A stretch of DNA of 64,000 bases. It comes from Pseudarthrobacter oxydans (lineage in GTDB: Bacteria > Actinomycetota > Actinomycetes > Actinomycetales > Micrococcaceae). The notes beneath the pieces were generated by a model. It saw only the letters and a program-made list of their open reading frames with translations, was not told the DNA's origin and ran no database searches. Position numbers and translations under genes: made by a program. The stretch lies in contig NZ_JABTYH010000011.1 in the NCBI RefSeq assembly GCF_013314975.1, forward strand, positions 1 through 64,000, in the 5' to 3' direction. Shown here in pieces: positions 17,494 to 26,166 of this stretch (positions are counted from its first letter, which is position 1; each line of letters opens with the position of its first letter).

Positions 17494-17650
17494 CGTTCGT
17501 TAAAGCGCCGCGAGGCCCTGCTGTGCCCTCAACTGGAACGGCGCTCCGTGGCATGGAACACTGTGTAACGCGTGTGCGCCGGCCCAGGGCCGGTTCCGCA
17601 GCCGACGACGTCCGCACCGCATCCACCAAAACCCAGACCTAGGGAGACCC

Positions 17651-19090
17651 ATGCCCACTGCACAGGAGCAGACAACCGCCCAAATACCGCAGCGGGTGAT
17701 CTGGCTGGCGCTTGCGGGCGCGGTGGGCGGATTCCTGTTTGGCTTTGACTCGTCGGTGGTCAACGGCGCCGTGGATGCCATGAAGGACGAGTTTGCGCTG
17801 TCAGAGGCCGTGACCGGCTTCGCGGTGGCCGTTGCGCTGCTTGGCTGCGCTGCCGGCGCCTATCTCGCCGGCAAGGTGGCGGACCACTACGGGCGCATCC
17901 CTGCCATGAAGCTGGGCGCGCTGCTCTTCCTGGTCAGCGCCCTGGGCACGGGGTTCGCCTTCGGCGTCTGGGACCTGGTCTTCTGGCGCCTGGTGGGCGG
18001 TCTGGGAATCGGCCTCGCCTCGGTCATCGCCCCCGCCTACATCTCCGAGATTTCGCCGCGGCACGTCCGCGGCCGGCTGGCCTCGCTGCAGCAGCTGGCC
18101 ATCACCACGGGCATCTTTGCCGCGCTGCTGTCCGACGCGCTCCTGGCTACCAGCGCCGGCGGCGCCGACCAGGCCTACTGGCTGGGGATCGAGGCGTGGC
18201 GCTGGATGTTCCTGGCCGCGGCCCTGCCCGCGGTGGTGTACGGCTGGATCGCCTTTACCCTTCCCGAATCGCCGCGCTTCCTGGTGTTCCAGGGCAAGGA
18301 AGACGAAGCCCGGAAGGTCTTTGATTCCATCGTCCCCGCCGGAGAAACCGACCGCCACATCCGCGAGATCCAGGATGCCATCGAGGAGGACAAGCTGGCC
18401 GGCCAAAAGGGCTCGGTGCGCGGCAAGACGTTCGGCCTGCAGGCAGTGGTGTGGGTGGGCATTATCCTGTCCGTCCTGCAGCAGTTCGTGGGCATCAACG
18501 TGATCTTCTACTACTCCACCACCCTCTGGAAGGCCGTGGGCTTCCAGGAGAAGGACTCGCTCACCATCTCCGTGGCCACGTCCGTCACCAACATCCTGGT
18601 CACGCTCGTGGCGATCGCCCTGGTGGACCGCATCGGGCGCCGGCCCATCCTGCTGGCCGGCTCCGTGGGCATGGCCGTGTCCCTGGGTGCCATGGCTGTG
18701 GCCTTCTCCACCGCCGTTGGGTCCGGCGAGGAGATTTCCCTTCCCGGCGCCTGGGGTCCGGTGGCGCTGGTGGCGGCCAACGTCTTTGTGGTCAGCTTCG
18801 GCGCATCGTGGGGTCCGCTGGTGTGGGTCCTGCTGGGTGAGATCTTCCCGTCCCGGATCCGTGCCCGGGCCCTGGGCCTGGCCGCGGCAGCCCAGTGGGT
18901 GGCCAACTTTGTGATCACGCTCAGCTTCCCGGTAATGGCGGCCGGCTCGCTGCCGCTCACTTACGCCATGTACGCCCTGTTCGCCGCCGCGTCCTTCTTC
19001 TTCGTGATGTTCAAGGTGCCGGAGACCAACGGGATGTCCCTGGAGCAGGCCGAAACGCTGTTCGTGGCCAAGGGTTCGAAGAAGGCATAG
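17651..19090 (+). CDS. Sugar porter (MFS, XylE/GalP type)
   Basis: 479 residues, 12 hydrophobic segments, a sugar:proton symporter. Diagnostic motifs: GFLFGFDSSVVNGA in helix 1, KVADHYGRIPAMK, R-G-R in HVRGRLASLQQ, PESPRFLVFQGKEDEA at the central loop start, QQFVGINVIFYYS in helix 7, DRIGRRPILLAGS, and PETNGMSLEQAE at the end. These place it with glucose/xylose/arabinose porters; the exact sugar is not readable. GTA AGGGAG-like SD (AGGGAG) precedes ATG by 5 bases. Monocistronic, bounded by terminators on both sides. Confidence 0.93.
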   Translation: MPTAQEQTTAQIPQRVIWLALAGAVGGFLFGFDSSVVNGAVDAMKDEFALSEAVTGFAVAVALLGCAAGAYLAGKVADHYGRIPAMKLGALLFLVSALGTGFAFGVWDLVFWRLVGGLGIGLASVIAPAYISEISPRHVRGRLASLQQLAITTGIFAALLSDALLATSAGGADQAYWLGIEAWRWMFLAAALPAVVYGWIAFTLPESPRFLVFQGKEDEARKVFDSIVPAGETDRHIREIQDAIEEDKLAGQKGSVRGKTFGLQAVVWVGIILSVLQQFVGINVIFYYSTTLWKAVGFQEKDSLTISVATSVTNILVTLVAIALVDRIGRRPILLAGSVGMAVSLGAMAVAFSTAVGSGEEISLPGAWGPVALVAANVFVVSFGASWGPLVWVLLGEIFPSRIRARALGLAAAAQWVANFVITLSFPVMAAGSLPLTYAMYALFAAASFFFVMFKVPETNGMSLEQAETLFVAKGSKKA

Positions 19091-19115
19091 CGCCCGCTTT
19101 CGTTCTGCACCCTTC

Positions 19116-19158
19116 AACGGGCATTGCACCCCGGAACTCCCGGGTGCGGTGCCCGTTT
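19116..19158 (+). terminator. Terminator of the sugar porter gene
   Basis: A 16-bp stem with two G-T pairs (19116-19131 with 19142-19157), followed by TTTGT. It lies between two convergent genes. Confidence 0.75.
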
Positions 19159-19171
19159 GTGGGTGCAGCGA

Positions 19172-19732
19172 TCAGAGCGGAAGCTTCATGCCTTCGTGGT
19201 CCGCCGTGAAGCCGAGGCGCCCATAAAAACGCTGCGCCGCCGTCCGTGATTTGTGGGTGGTCAGCTGCATCAGTGAGCACCCGCGGCGCCGGGACTCGTC
19301 GATGGCCCACTGCACCATGAGGTTTCCGAGCCCCTGGCCCCGGACGCCGGCCGCCACTCGCACGCCCTCGATCTGCGAGCGCCAGGCGCCCCGCCGCGAC
19401 ATGCCGGGCAGGAAGCTGATCTGGAAGGTGCTCACCACGGGAGTGTCAGCTGACCCCGGACGCACCAACTCCCCCACGACGAGCAGGTGGCGGGGGTCGG
19501 CGTCGATCGCTTCAAAGGCCCGCTCATACGGTTCCATGTCCCCGTCGCTTTCGCGCGCGGCGCCCATGGAATCGTCCGCAAGGAGCTGGACGATGGCAGG
19601 CAGGTCTCCACGCAAGGCGGGGCGGAGACGGAAAGTCCCGCTGCCGACGTCGGCCGTCATCAAAAAGGGCGGGGTATCCGAAGAAGCACGTTTCGTTGTC
19701 ACTGAACCAGCATTCCACGGCCTCTCCAGCAT
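19172..19732 (-). CDS. GNAT-family N-acetyltransferase
   Basis: GNAT fold from about residue 34: FRLRPALRGDLPAIVQLLADD, the beta-4 strand block, and the acetyl-CoA motif VRVAAGVRGQGLGNLMVQWAIDE with the Q/RxxGxG/A pattern, then SCSLMQLTTHKSRTAAQRFYGRLGF with the late tyrosine. Substrate unknown. ATG 19732 has GAGGG 5 bases upstream; ATG 19660, giving 162 residues, starts nearer the domain and is the alternative. Confidence 0.88.
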   Translation of the reverse strand: MLERPWNAGSVTTKRASSDTPPFLMTADVGSGTFRLRPALRGDLPAIVQLLADDSMGAARESDGDMEPYERAFEAIDADPRHLLVVGELVRPGSADTPVVSTFQISFLPGMSRRGAWRSQIEGVRVAAGVRGQGLGNLMVQWAIDESRRRGCSLMQLTTHKSRTAAQRFYGRLGFTADHEGMKLPL

Positions 19733-19809
19733 CCTTGCCCTCAGCCGCGCCCCATGTTTGGGTGGGGGGACCAGCGTTGGAGTGAATCACCTTATTGGGG
19801 GAGTCCGTC

Positions 19810-20094
19810 ATGGATCAGAAAACTTTGTCAGCCCTGCCGAAAACAACCCTGCGGGCAGGAATCATCATTGGTGCAGCCGGCGCGATCGCGGTCATCCTCG
19901 CTCCCCAGATCCTCCAGTCGCTGCAGTTGGGGCCGTCCTATTCGCAGGCAGTGGGGGCGCTCCTCAGCGTGGTCTTCCAGCTCGTCACCCTGTTCTTCCT
20001 GCCGTTCTCCGCGGCCCTGATAGCCGGATCCCTGGTGATGCGGTACGTGGGCCGGGTGCTCACCGGGGCCGCAGCGCCTGGCCAGGCGAAGTAG
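19810..20094 (+). CDS. Small two-helix membrane protein of unknown function
   Basis: 94 residues, not recognised. Two long hydrophobic segments (about 20-40, GIIIGAAGAIAVILAPQIL, and 52-82, LLSVVFQLVTLFFLPFSAALIAGSLVM) joined by a polar loop, with a short basic tail. ATG 19810 is preferred to an in-frame TTG 15 bases upstream because GGGGGA stands 7 bases before it. Stand-alone, closed by a strong terminator that starts inside its stop codon. Confidence 0.7.
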   Translation: MDQKTLSALPKTTLRAGIIIGAAGAIAVILAPQILQSLQLGPSYSQAVGALLSVVFQLVTLFFLPFSAALIAGSLVMRYVGRVLTGAAAPGQAK

Positions 20095-20131
20095 CACGAC
20101 GCCGGCACTGGGGTGAGTGCCGGCGTCGTGC
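20094..20131 (+). terminator. Strong terminator with stem starting in the stop codon
   Basis: Perfect 15-bp stem (20094-20108 with 20117-20131), 8-base loop, then GTTGTT. Confidence 0.85.
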
Positions 20132-20152
20132 GTTGTTGGAGGGTTGGGGAAA

Positions 20153-20207
20153 GCTGCAGGATCTGCGAGAGGGTTCCTGAAAAGGCTGCAGCAAGTGCGA
20201 GAGGGTT
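20153..20207. repeat. 32-bp-period repeat pair (dispersed family)
   Basis: Two copies of a 23-base unit (20153-20175 and 20185-20207) of the form GCTGCAG-N4-TGCGAGAGGGTT, offset by exactly 32 bases. The second copy touches the mtlD stop codon. The same core with the same 32-base period occurs twice near 31.2 kb, so this is one member of a dispersed repeat family. Confidence 0.75.
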
Positions 20208-21370
20208 TAGGCCGGGGCCTTGGCCGCCTCCGCCTGCCGCTCCTCCACCAGGGTTGCCACCGCGTTGAACAGCGGATGGTCGGGCTCCAGCCCGGTGATG
20301 CGGGCCGTGGCGTCCGCCGGGCTGGAAGAGGCCAGGATGCCTGCCAGCTCCGTTGCCTCGGCATCGGCCGGATCGGTGAAGCGCAGGGCCGCGGCAATGG
20401 CGCCCAGGAGCGCCTCCGGCACAATGCCCCGCTCCGCCAGCTCGGCGGCCGGACCAATAAACCGTTCGTGCCGGCTCAGCTTCCGCAGCGGCGCGCGGCC
20501 CACCCGGTTCACCGTGTCAGGCAGGTACGGATTGGAGAAGCGCACCAGGATCTTCTGGACATAGGCCTCCTGCTCGTCGTTGCTGAAGCCGTGCTTGGAG
20601 ACCAGCAGCTGCTTGGTCTCCTCCAGCACCGCCCGCACGTCCTCGGCCACGTCCTGGTCGGCCATGGCCTCGGAGATCTTCTCCAGGCCCGCCTCGAACC
20701 CGAAGTAGGCCGCCGATGCGTGGCCGGTGTTCACCGTGAACAGCTTCCGTTCGATGTACGGCGAGAGATCGTCCACGAACGTGGCACCCGGAATGGCCGG
20801 CGCTGCCCCTGCAAAGGCCGTGCGGTCGATGACCCACTCGTAGAACGTCTCCACGGTGACGTCCAGGCCCTGTCCCGCTTCCTGGTTGGGAACGATCCGG
20901 TCCACGGCGGTGTTGGCAAACACAGCCTTCCCGTCCAGCGCGCCGGCGGCAGCCCCCGGCTGGGAGACCACCTCTTTGGCGAGGATGTCCGTGGCATTGA
21001 TGGCGTTCTCGCAGGCCATGACCTGCAGCGGAGCCAGGCCCGCATCCCTCGCCGCGATGCCCTTGGCAATGGCAGGGGCCACGAACTTCAGGATGTGGGG
21101 GCCCACGGCGGTGGTGACGATGTCCGCCGTCGCAATCTCCCCGATCAGTTCCGCTTCCTGCGTGGTGGAGTTCAGCGCCCGGAAGTTGTTGACCGTCCGC
21201 ACTGCGGGGTTCTCCCCCACCTCGTGCACGGAGTAGCTGTCCGCCGCTGCCAGCTGGGCGATGAGCTCCTCCGCCACGTCGGCGAACACCACCTCGTAGC
21301 CGGCGTCATGCAGGAGCAGGCCCACAAAGCCACGGCCGATGTTCCCGGCCCCGAAATGAACAGCCTTCAC
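20207..21370 (-). CDS. mtlD: Mannitol-1-phosphate 5-dehydrogenase
   Basis: Oxidises mannitol 1-phosphate to fructose 6-phosphate with NAD. The 387 residues open with the Rossmann motif VHFGAGNIGRGFVGLLLHDAGY and contain ACENAINATDIL (family CENxxxN block), FANTAVDRIVP (NTxVDR) and LFTVNTGHASAAYFG (NxGHA), all typical of MtlD. It starts with GTG sharing one base with the mtlA stop codon (TAGTG), so translation is coupled to the transporter. Last gene of the mtlA-mtlD unit. Confidence 0.96.
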   Translation of the reverse strand: MKAVHFGAGNIGRGFVGLLLHDAGYEVVFADVAEELIAQLAAADSYSVHEVGENPAVRTVNNFRALNSTTQEAELIGEIATADIVTTAVGPHILKFVAPAIAKGIAARDAGLAPLQVMACENAINATDILAKEVVSQPGAAAGALDGKAVFANTAVDRIVPNQEAGQGLDVTVETFYEWVIDRTAFAGAAPAIPGATFVDDLSPYIERKLFTVNTGHASAAYFGFEAGLEKISEAMADQDVAEDVRAVLEETKQLLVSKHGFSNDEQEAYVQKILVRFSNPYLPDTVNRVGRAPLRKLSRHERFIGPAAELAERGIVPEALLGAIAAALRFTDPADAEATELAGILASSSPADATARITGLEPDHPLFNAVATLVEERQAEAAKAPA

Positions 21371-23478
21371 TATGCGTTGACCTTTCCGAAGAGTTCCAGG
21401 ACTTCATCCACCGAGGTGGCCGCCTCCAGCCGGGCAACCTGCTCCTTGCTGGTGAAGACCTTCGCGATGGAGGACAGGATGTGCAGGTGCTCGTTGTTGA
21501 CTCCTGCCACCCCCACCACGAACTTGACCTGCTTGCCGTTCCAGTCGATGCCCTGCGGGTAGCGGATCACGGACACCGCGGACTTCCGGATGTGGTCCTT
21601 GGCGGCGTTGGTGCCGTGGGGGATGGCCAGGAAGCTGCCCATGTAGGTGGACACGGATTCCTCGCGCTCGTGCATGGCGGCAATATATCCCTCATCCACG
21701 GCGCCGCGGGCCAGCAGCAGCCTGCCGGCTTCGTCGATTGCGGCGTCGCGGGTTGTGGCTGAACCGTCCAGCACCACGCTCTCACGGGCCAGGATCTCCG
21801 GCGCACCGGCGGTTCCGGCGGCGGGAGCCGCGTCCGCGGGGGCGTCGGCCGCGTGGGCGCCGTGGCTGGCGGCGGCAGCCCCTGCCCCTGCCCCCGCTGC
21901 AGCGGCAGTTGCGGGGCCGGAAGCGGATGCTCCGCCGGGCGATCCGGCACCGGCGTCCGGACCTTCCGCTGTCACAGCACCCTCGCTGTTGCTCTCCCTG
22001 ACCAGCTCCACGATTTCGTCGTAGCGCGGGCTGCTCATGAAGTTGTCAACGGAGTAGTGGACGGCACTGGACGTGGCGGGCTTGGCCCGTTCCGTCAGGT
22101 CCTGGTGGGTGATCACGACGTCGTAGTCGTCGCGAAGGTTGGCGATGGCCGCGTTGGTGACCTTGACGTCCGGGAAGCCGGCCGCCTTGATCTTGTTGCG
22201 CAGCACCGAGGCGCCCATGGCACTGGAGCCCATGCCGGCGTCGCACGCAAACACGATGTTGCGCACCGGGCCCGCCAGGACACCAACACCGCCGCCCGCG
22301 GCAGCACCTGCCCCGGCGCCCGTCAGGGTGGAGGCCACGGAGCTCTTCTTGCCCTTCATCTGCTCCATCCGTGAGGTGGCATCGTTGAGGTCCACCTCAT
22401 CGCTGTGCTTGGTGGTCTTCATGATGACGGAGGCCACCAGGAAGGAGGCGGCCGTCGCCAGCAGGACCGCGAGGATCACGCCGATGTAGCTGTCCCGGGA
22501 GGTCTGGGCGAGCACGGCGAAAATGGAGCCGGGGGCGGCCGGCGCCACCAGGCCCGAGCCGGTGATGGCCAGGGTGGCGATGCCAGTCATTCCGCCGGCG
22601 ATGGCAGCGAGGATGAGCAGCGGGCGCATCAAAACGTAGGGGAAGTAGATCTCGTGGATGCCGCCCAGGAAGTGGATGATGGCTGCACCCGGGGCGGAAG
22701 CCTTTGCGGCGCCACGGCCGAAGAACATGTAGGCGAGCAGGATGCCCAGGCCCGGACCGGGGTTGGCTTCAAGCAGGAACAGAATGGACTTGCCCTGCTC
22801 CAGCGACTGCTGGACACCCAGCGGGGTGAGCACGCCGTGGTTGATGGCGTTATTCAGGAAGAGCACCTTGGCCGGTTCAATAAAGATGCTGGTCAGCGGC
22901 AGCAGTCCGTTGTCCACCAGGAACTGGACCACCCTGCCGGCGCCCTCACTGAAGGCCGTAACTACCGGGGCGATGCCGAAGAAGCCCAGCATGGCCAACA
23001 GGGCACCCCAGATGCCGGCGGAGAAGTTGTTGACCAGCATCTCAAAGCCGGGACGGATCTTGCCGTCCCAGATCGAGTCGATCTTCTTCATGGTCCAGCC
23101 GCCGAGCGGGCCCATGATCATGGCACCGATGAACATCGGGATGCCGGCACCCACAATCACGCCCATGGTGCCGATGGCACCGACAACGCCGCCGCGGACG
23201 TCATAGACCATCCGGCCGCCGGTGTAGGCGATCAGGAGCGGCAGCAGGTAGGTGATCATCGGCCCCACCAGGCCGGTGTTCGCCACCCCGTCCGTCTCCC
23301 CAAAGCCGCCAAGCTGGGGAACGGGGAACCATCCCTTTTCAATGAAGAGTGCGGTGATGAGGCCCCAGGCAATGAAGGCGCCGATGTTGGGCATGATCAT
23401 GCCGGACAGGAACGTCCCGAACTTCTGGACATGCACGCGTGCGCTGGTGCGGGGTTTTGCAACTGTCTCTGTTGCCAT
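21370..23478 (-). CDS. mtlA: Mannitol-specific PTS permease, fused EIICBA
   Basis: Takes up and phosphorylates mannitol. Residues 1 to about 345 are the membrane EIIC domain (MPNIGAFIAWGLITALF, NNAINHGVLTPLG and the sugar-site GIHEIYFPYVL). EIIB follows with the P-loop cysteine in VFACDAGMGSSAMGA (Cys412). An Ala/Pro/Gly linker (about 505-555) leads to EIIA, with phospho-histidine His621 in IPHGTN. The C-B-A order and 702-residue length match enteric MtlA with a longer linker. AGGAAA precedes ATG. EI is encoded nearby (ptsI), HPr is not in the window. Confidence 0.95.
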   Translation of the reverse strand: MATETVAKPRTSARVHVQKFGTFLSGMIMPNIGAFIAWGLITALFIEKGWFPVPQLGGFGETDGVANTGLVGPMITYLLPLLIAYTGGRMVYDVRGGVVGAIGTMGVIVGAGIPMFIGAMIMGPLGGWTMKKIDSIWDGKIRPGFEMLVNNFSAGIWGALLAMLGFFGIAPVVTAFSEGAGRVVQFLVDNGLLPLTSIFIEPAKVLFLNNAINHGVLTPLGVQQSLEQGKSILFLLEANPGPGLGILLAYMFFGRGAAKASAPGAAIIHFLGGIHEIYFPYVLMRPLLILAAIAGGMTGIATLAITGSGLVAPAAPGSIFAVLAQTSRDSYIGVILAVLLATAASFLVASVIMKTTKHSDEVDLNDATSRMEQMKGKKSSVASTLTGAGAGAAAGGGVGVLAGPVRNIVFACDAGMGSSAMGASVLRNKIKAAGFPDVKVTNAAIANLRDDYDVVITHQDLTERAKPATSSAVHYSVDNFMSSPRYDEIVELVRESNSEGAVTAEGPDAGAGSPGGASASGPATAAAAGAGAGAAAASHGAHAADAPADAAPAAGTAGAPEILARESVVLDGSATTRDAAIDEAGRLLLARGAVDEGYIAAMHEREESVSTYMGSFLAIPHGTNAAKDHIRKSAVSVIRYPQGIDWNGKQVKFVVGVAGVNNEHLHILSSIAKVFTSKEQVARLEAATSVDEVLELFGKVNA

Positions 23479-23497
23479 GTGATTTCCTAACCGTCAT

Positions 23498-23515
23498 TCC
23501 TGCGGCTCCGCAGGA
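23498..23515. promoter_or_regulatory. 18-bp palindrome upstream of mtlA
   Basis: TCCTGCGG-CT-CCGCAGGA, perfect arms with a 2-base centre, 20 bases before the mtlA start. The short centre is poor for an RNA hairpin, so a protein-binding site is more likely; it is unrelated in sequence to the palindrome next to ptsI. Confidence 0.55.
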
Positions 23516-23557
23516 TGGTCCGATACTTACGACGACGTACTGCCGGAATGTGCGGGT

Positions 23558-24286
23558 TCAGCCCGCCGGGCTGGTGGAGATGCGGTGAAGCCATTCGAGG
23601 AAAAGCTTGAGTTCCGAGCTTGAAAGCTGGTCAGAGTGCGAGGCCTGAAGTGCGGCGTTCAGGGCGATCGCGGCCACCACCACCGAGGACTTCCCGGCGT
23701 CGCCCGGAGCCGCGCCGCTGGCGGGCTCGGCGGACACCGCAAAGATCATGGCGTCCCGGGTCATGGTGGACAGTTCGAGGTTCCGTTCGGAGGCGGGCTC
23801 CGCAATCAGCATGAGGGTCACGCCCACGTTGGCCGCCAGGATGGACCTGGCTGCTTCCCGGGGCTGGACGTTCAGCTGGCCCGCCACCGCTGCCTTGTTC
23901 AGCATTTCCTCCATGAGCGCCTCGGCATCTGCGACGATTGCCGGGCGGCTTTCCGGGCGGATATTGCCGAACATCACCAGGTACAGCTCCGGCTGGTTAA
24001 GCCCGAACTGGACGTGGTTGTCCCACATTCTCCGGATATCCTCGAGCGGCTGTCCGGAGGGGGCGAAATCCCTTTCGCCCGCAACATACTCTTCAAACCC
24101 TGCGGCAACGACGGCGTCGAACAAACCTTCCTTGTCACCGAAGTGGTGGTACAGCGTGGGGGCTGTGACCCCCGCCAGCTGGGTGATCTGGCGGGTGGAG
24201 ACGGGAGCTCCCCCGGAGTTCGCCAGCAGCTCCGCGGCAGCCCGAAGCAGCCGCATTTTGGGGGGAAGCTGGCCATCCAAACTCAT
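23558..24286 (-). CDS. TetR-family regulator of the mannitol/PTS locus
   Basis: 242 residues with an N-terminal TetR HTH (RLLRAAAELLANSGGAPVSTRQITQLAGVTAPTLYHHFGDKEGLFDAVVAAGFEEYV) and a helical C-terminal domain. It sits between mtlA (same strand, 79 bases downstream) and divergent ptsI. The 15-bp palindrome in the divergent region is the natural operator, so I infer autoregulation and control of ptsI, perhaps also mtlAD by read-through. A mannitol regulator of TetR type differs from the MtlR/DeoR types of other bacteria. Confidence 0.88.
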   Translation of the reverse strand: MSLDGQLPPKMRLLRAAAELLANSGGAPVSTRQITQLAGVTAPTLYHHFGDKEGLFDAVVAAGFEEYVAGERDFAPSGQPLEDIRRMWDNHVQFGLNQPELYLVMFGNIRPESRPAIVADAEALMEEMLNKAAVAGQLNVQPREAARSILAANVGVTLMLIAEPASERNLELSTMTRDAMIFAVSAEPASGAAPGDAGKSSVVVAAIALNAALQASHSDQLSSSELKLFLEWLHRISTSPAG

Positions 24287-24293
24287 AACCGCT

Positions 24294-24299
24294 ACCCTA
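24294..24299 (-). promoter_or_regulatory. -10 box of the TetR gene (leaderless type)
   Basis: TAGGGT on the minus strand, 7 bases before ATG 24286. The palindrome 24305-24319 lies directly upstream, in the promoter spacer. Confidence 0.45.
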
Positions 24300-24304
24300 G
24301 CACC

Positions 24305-24319
24305 TATAGCATTGCTATA
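24305..24319. promoter_or_regulatory. TetR-type operator between tetR and ptsI
   Basis: TATAGCA-T-TGCTATA is a perfect 15-bp palindrome. It overlaps the predicted ptsI -35 box and the spacer of the tetR promoter, so one bound dimer would silence both directions. Confidence 0.75.
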
Positions 24320-24339
24320 TGAACTGAATCACATACAAT
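24312..24339 (+). promoter_or_regulatory. Predicted ptsI promoter
   Basis: TTGCTA (24312-24317), 16 bases, TACAAT (24334-24339), in the most AT-rich stretch of the region. The -35 box is inside the palindrome. Confidence 0.6.
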
Positions 24340-24447
24340 TTTTTTCAGGCACGTTCACGCCTCCGGACGCAGCAGTCTTCCGGCGGACCGGCATGGCGCC
24401 GGACATATCGGGCGGGCCTGGCAACCGGCAGAGAATGAGGACCTTCA

Positions 24448-26133
24448 GTGCAGAACTTCCCAGGAGTAGGCGTCAGCCCAGGCCGCGTCATCGGCACCGT
24501 CCGGCAGATGCCCAAACCCATCAGCGAACCTCCCGCCGGTGAGCAGCTGGCACCAGGGACCACCGCCGAGGAAGCAACCGCAGCGCTGAAGGCAGCATCC
24601 CAGGCGGTGCACGATGAACTGAAGGCCCGCGCCGCCCACGCCACCGGAGACGGCAAGGCTGTCCTGGAAGCCACAGCACTGATGGCCAAGGACACCATGC
24701 TCATCAAGGGCGCGGCCAAGCTTGTGGCACGCGGCATGTCCGGCGAGCGCGCCATCTGGGAGTCCGGCTCCTCAGTGTCAGAGATGCTCCACAACCTGGG
24801 CGGCTACATGGCCGAACGCGCCACCGACGTCCTGGACGTCCGCGCCCGGATCGTTGCCGAACTGCGGGGCGTGCCCGCCCCCGGCATCCCCGCCTCCAGC
24901 ACCCCGTTCGTCCTGGTGGCCGAGGACCTGGCCCCCGCCGACACCGCCACCCTGGACCCCAACAAGGTCCTGGCACTGGTCACGGCCGGCGGAGGTCCGC
25001 AGTCCCACACCGCCATCATCGCCCGGTCCCTGGGCCTTCCCGCCGTTGTGGCCGCAGTGGGCGTGGACGAGCTCCCCGACGGCACCGAAGTCTATGTGGA
25101 CGGCGCCGCCGGCAGCATCACCTCCGAACCCGACGAGTCTCTTCGCGCAGCAGCGGAAGCATGGGCTGCCACGGCGTCCCTCCTGGCCGAGTTCAGCGGA
25201 ACGGGTGCGACGGCGGACGGCCACCTGGTGCCTTTGCTTGCCAATGTTGGCGGCGGCAAGGATGCCGAGGCCGCCGCCAAGCTGGGCGCCCAGGGCGTGG
25301 GCCTGTTCCGCACCGAGTTCTGCTTCCTTGAGCGGGATACCGAGCCCAGCGTTGAAGAGCAGGCCGCAGCCTACAAGAGTGTTTTTGATGCTTTCCCGGG
25401 CAAGAAAGTGGTCCTGCGAACGCTCGATGCCGGCGCGGACAAGCCGCTTCCGTTCCTGACTGACTCCACCGAGCCCAATCCGGCCCTTGGCGTCCGAGGC
25501 TACCGCACCGACTTCACCACCCCCGGGGTCCTGGACCGCCAGCTGGAGGCCATCGCCCTGGCGGAAAAGCAGTCCGAGGCGGACGTCTGGGTCATGGCGC
25601 CCATGATCTCCACCGCGGAAGAAGCCGCACGCTTTGCCTCGATGTGCGCCGATGCGGGCATCAAGACCCCCGGTGTCATGGTTGAGGTTCCCTCCGCCGC
25701 CCTGACCGCGGAAGCCATCCTTCGGGAGGTGGCCTTCGCCAGCCTCGGCACTAACGACCTCACCCAGTACGCCATGGCCGCGGACCGCCAGCTCGGCCCG
25801 CTCGCCAACCTCAACACCCCGTGGCAGCCTGCCGTCCTGCGCCTCGTGGGGCTGACAGTCGAAGGCTCCCGGGCGGAAGGCAACAACAAACCCGTGGGCG
25901 TCTGCGGGGAGGCAGCCGCCGACCCAGCCCTCGCCGTCGTCCTGACCGGCCTTGGCGTCAGCACCCTCTCCATGACGGCCCGCTCCCTCGCTGCCGTGGC
26001 CGCCGTCCTGAAGACCGTCACGCTCGAGGAGGCACAGCAGCTGGCCAAGCTGGCACTGTCCGCTCCCAGTGCCACGGAAGCGCGGGCGTGGGTTCGGGAG
26101 AAGCTGCCCGTGCTGGACGAACTCGGACTCTAG
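24448..26133 (+). CDS. ptsI: PTS enzyme I (phosphoenolpyruvate-protein phosphotransferase)
   Basis: Transfers phosphate from PEP to HPr, feeding all PTS sugars. 561 residues: N-terminal HPr-interacting helices, the swivelling phosphohistidine domain with GGPQSHTAIIARSLGLPAVV (His187), then the PEP-binding barrel with GLFRTEFCFLERDTEPSVEEQ, RTLDAGADKPLPF, NPALGVRGYR, SLGTNDLTQY and the active-site cysteine GVCGEAA (Cys486). Starts with GTG, with GAGG upstream. ptsH is not adjacent in either direction, so HPr must be encoded elsewhere. Confidence 0.96.
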   Translation: MQNFPGVGVSPGRVIGTVRQMPKPISEPPAGEQLAPGTTAEEATAALKAASQAVHDELKARAAHATGDGKAVLEATALMAKDTMLIKGAAKLVARGMSGERAIWESGSSVSEMLHNLGGYMAERATDVLDVRARIVAELRGVPAPGIPASSTPFVLVAEDLAPADTATLDPNKVLALVTAGGGPQSHTAIIARSLGLPAVVAAVGVDELPDGTEVYVDGAAGSITSEPDESLRAAAEAWAATASLLAEFSGTGATADGHLVPLLANVGGGKDAEAAAKLGAQGVGLFRTEFCFLERDTEPSVEEQAAAYKSVFDAFPGKKVVLRTLDAGADKPLPFLTDSTEPNPALGVRGYRTDFTTPGVLDRQLEAIALAEKQSEADVWVMAPMISTAEEAARFASMCADAGIKTPGVMVEVPSAALTAEAILREVAFASLGTNDLTQYAMAADRQLGPLANLNTPWQPAVLRLVGLTVEGSRAEGNNKPVGVCGEAAADPALAVVLTGLGVSTLSMTARSLAAVAAVLKTVTLEEAQQLAKLALSAPSATEARAWVREKLPVLDELGL

Positions 26134-26166
26134 GGACGAGGCCCGCCTGGGCTGGCGCCGCCCGGC

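Noticed and set aside
15737..17629. 630-codon minus-strand ORF opposite the EmrB-like gene
   Set aside because: Shadow of a 14-helix membrane gene; no signature, and no ribosome-binding site or promoter.
17801..19129. 442-codon minus-strand ORF opposite the sugar porter
   Set aside because: Same shadow composition; the porter has complete family motifs on the plus strand.
20153..20207. Repeat pair as a CRISPR remnant
   Set aside because: Only two copies, the spacer is partly conserved with the other arrays, and no cas genes are present; the inverted arrangement at 31.2 kb is not CRISPR-like.
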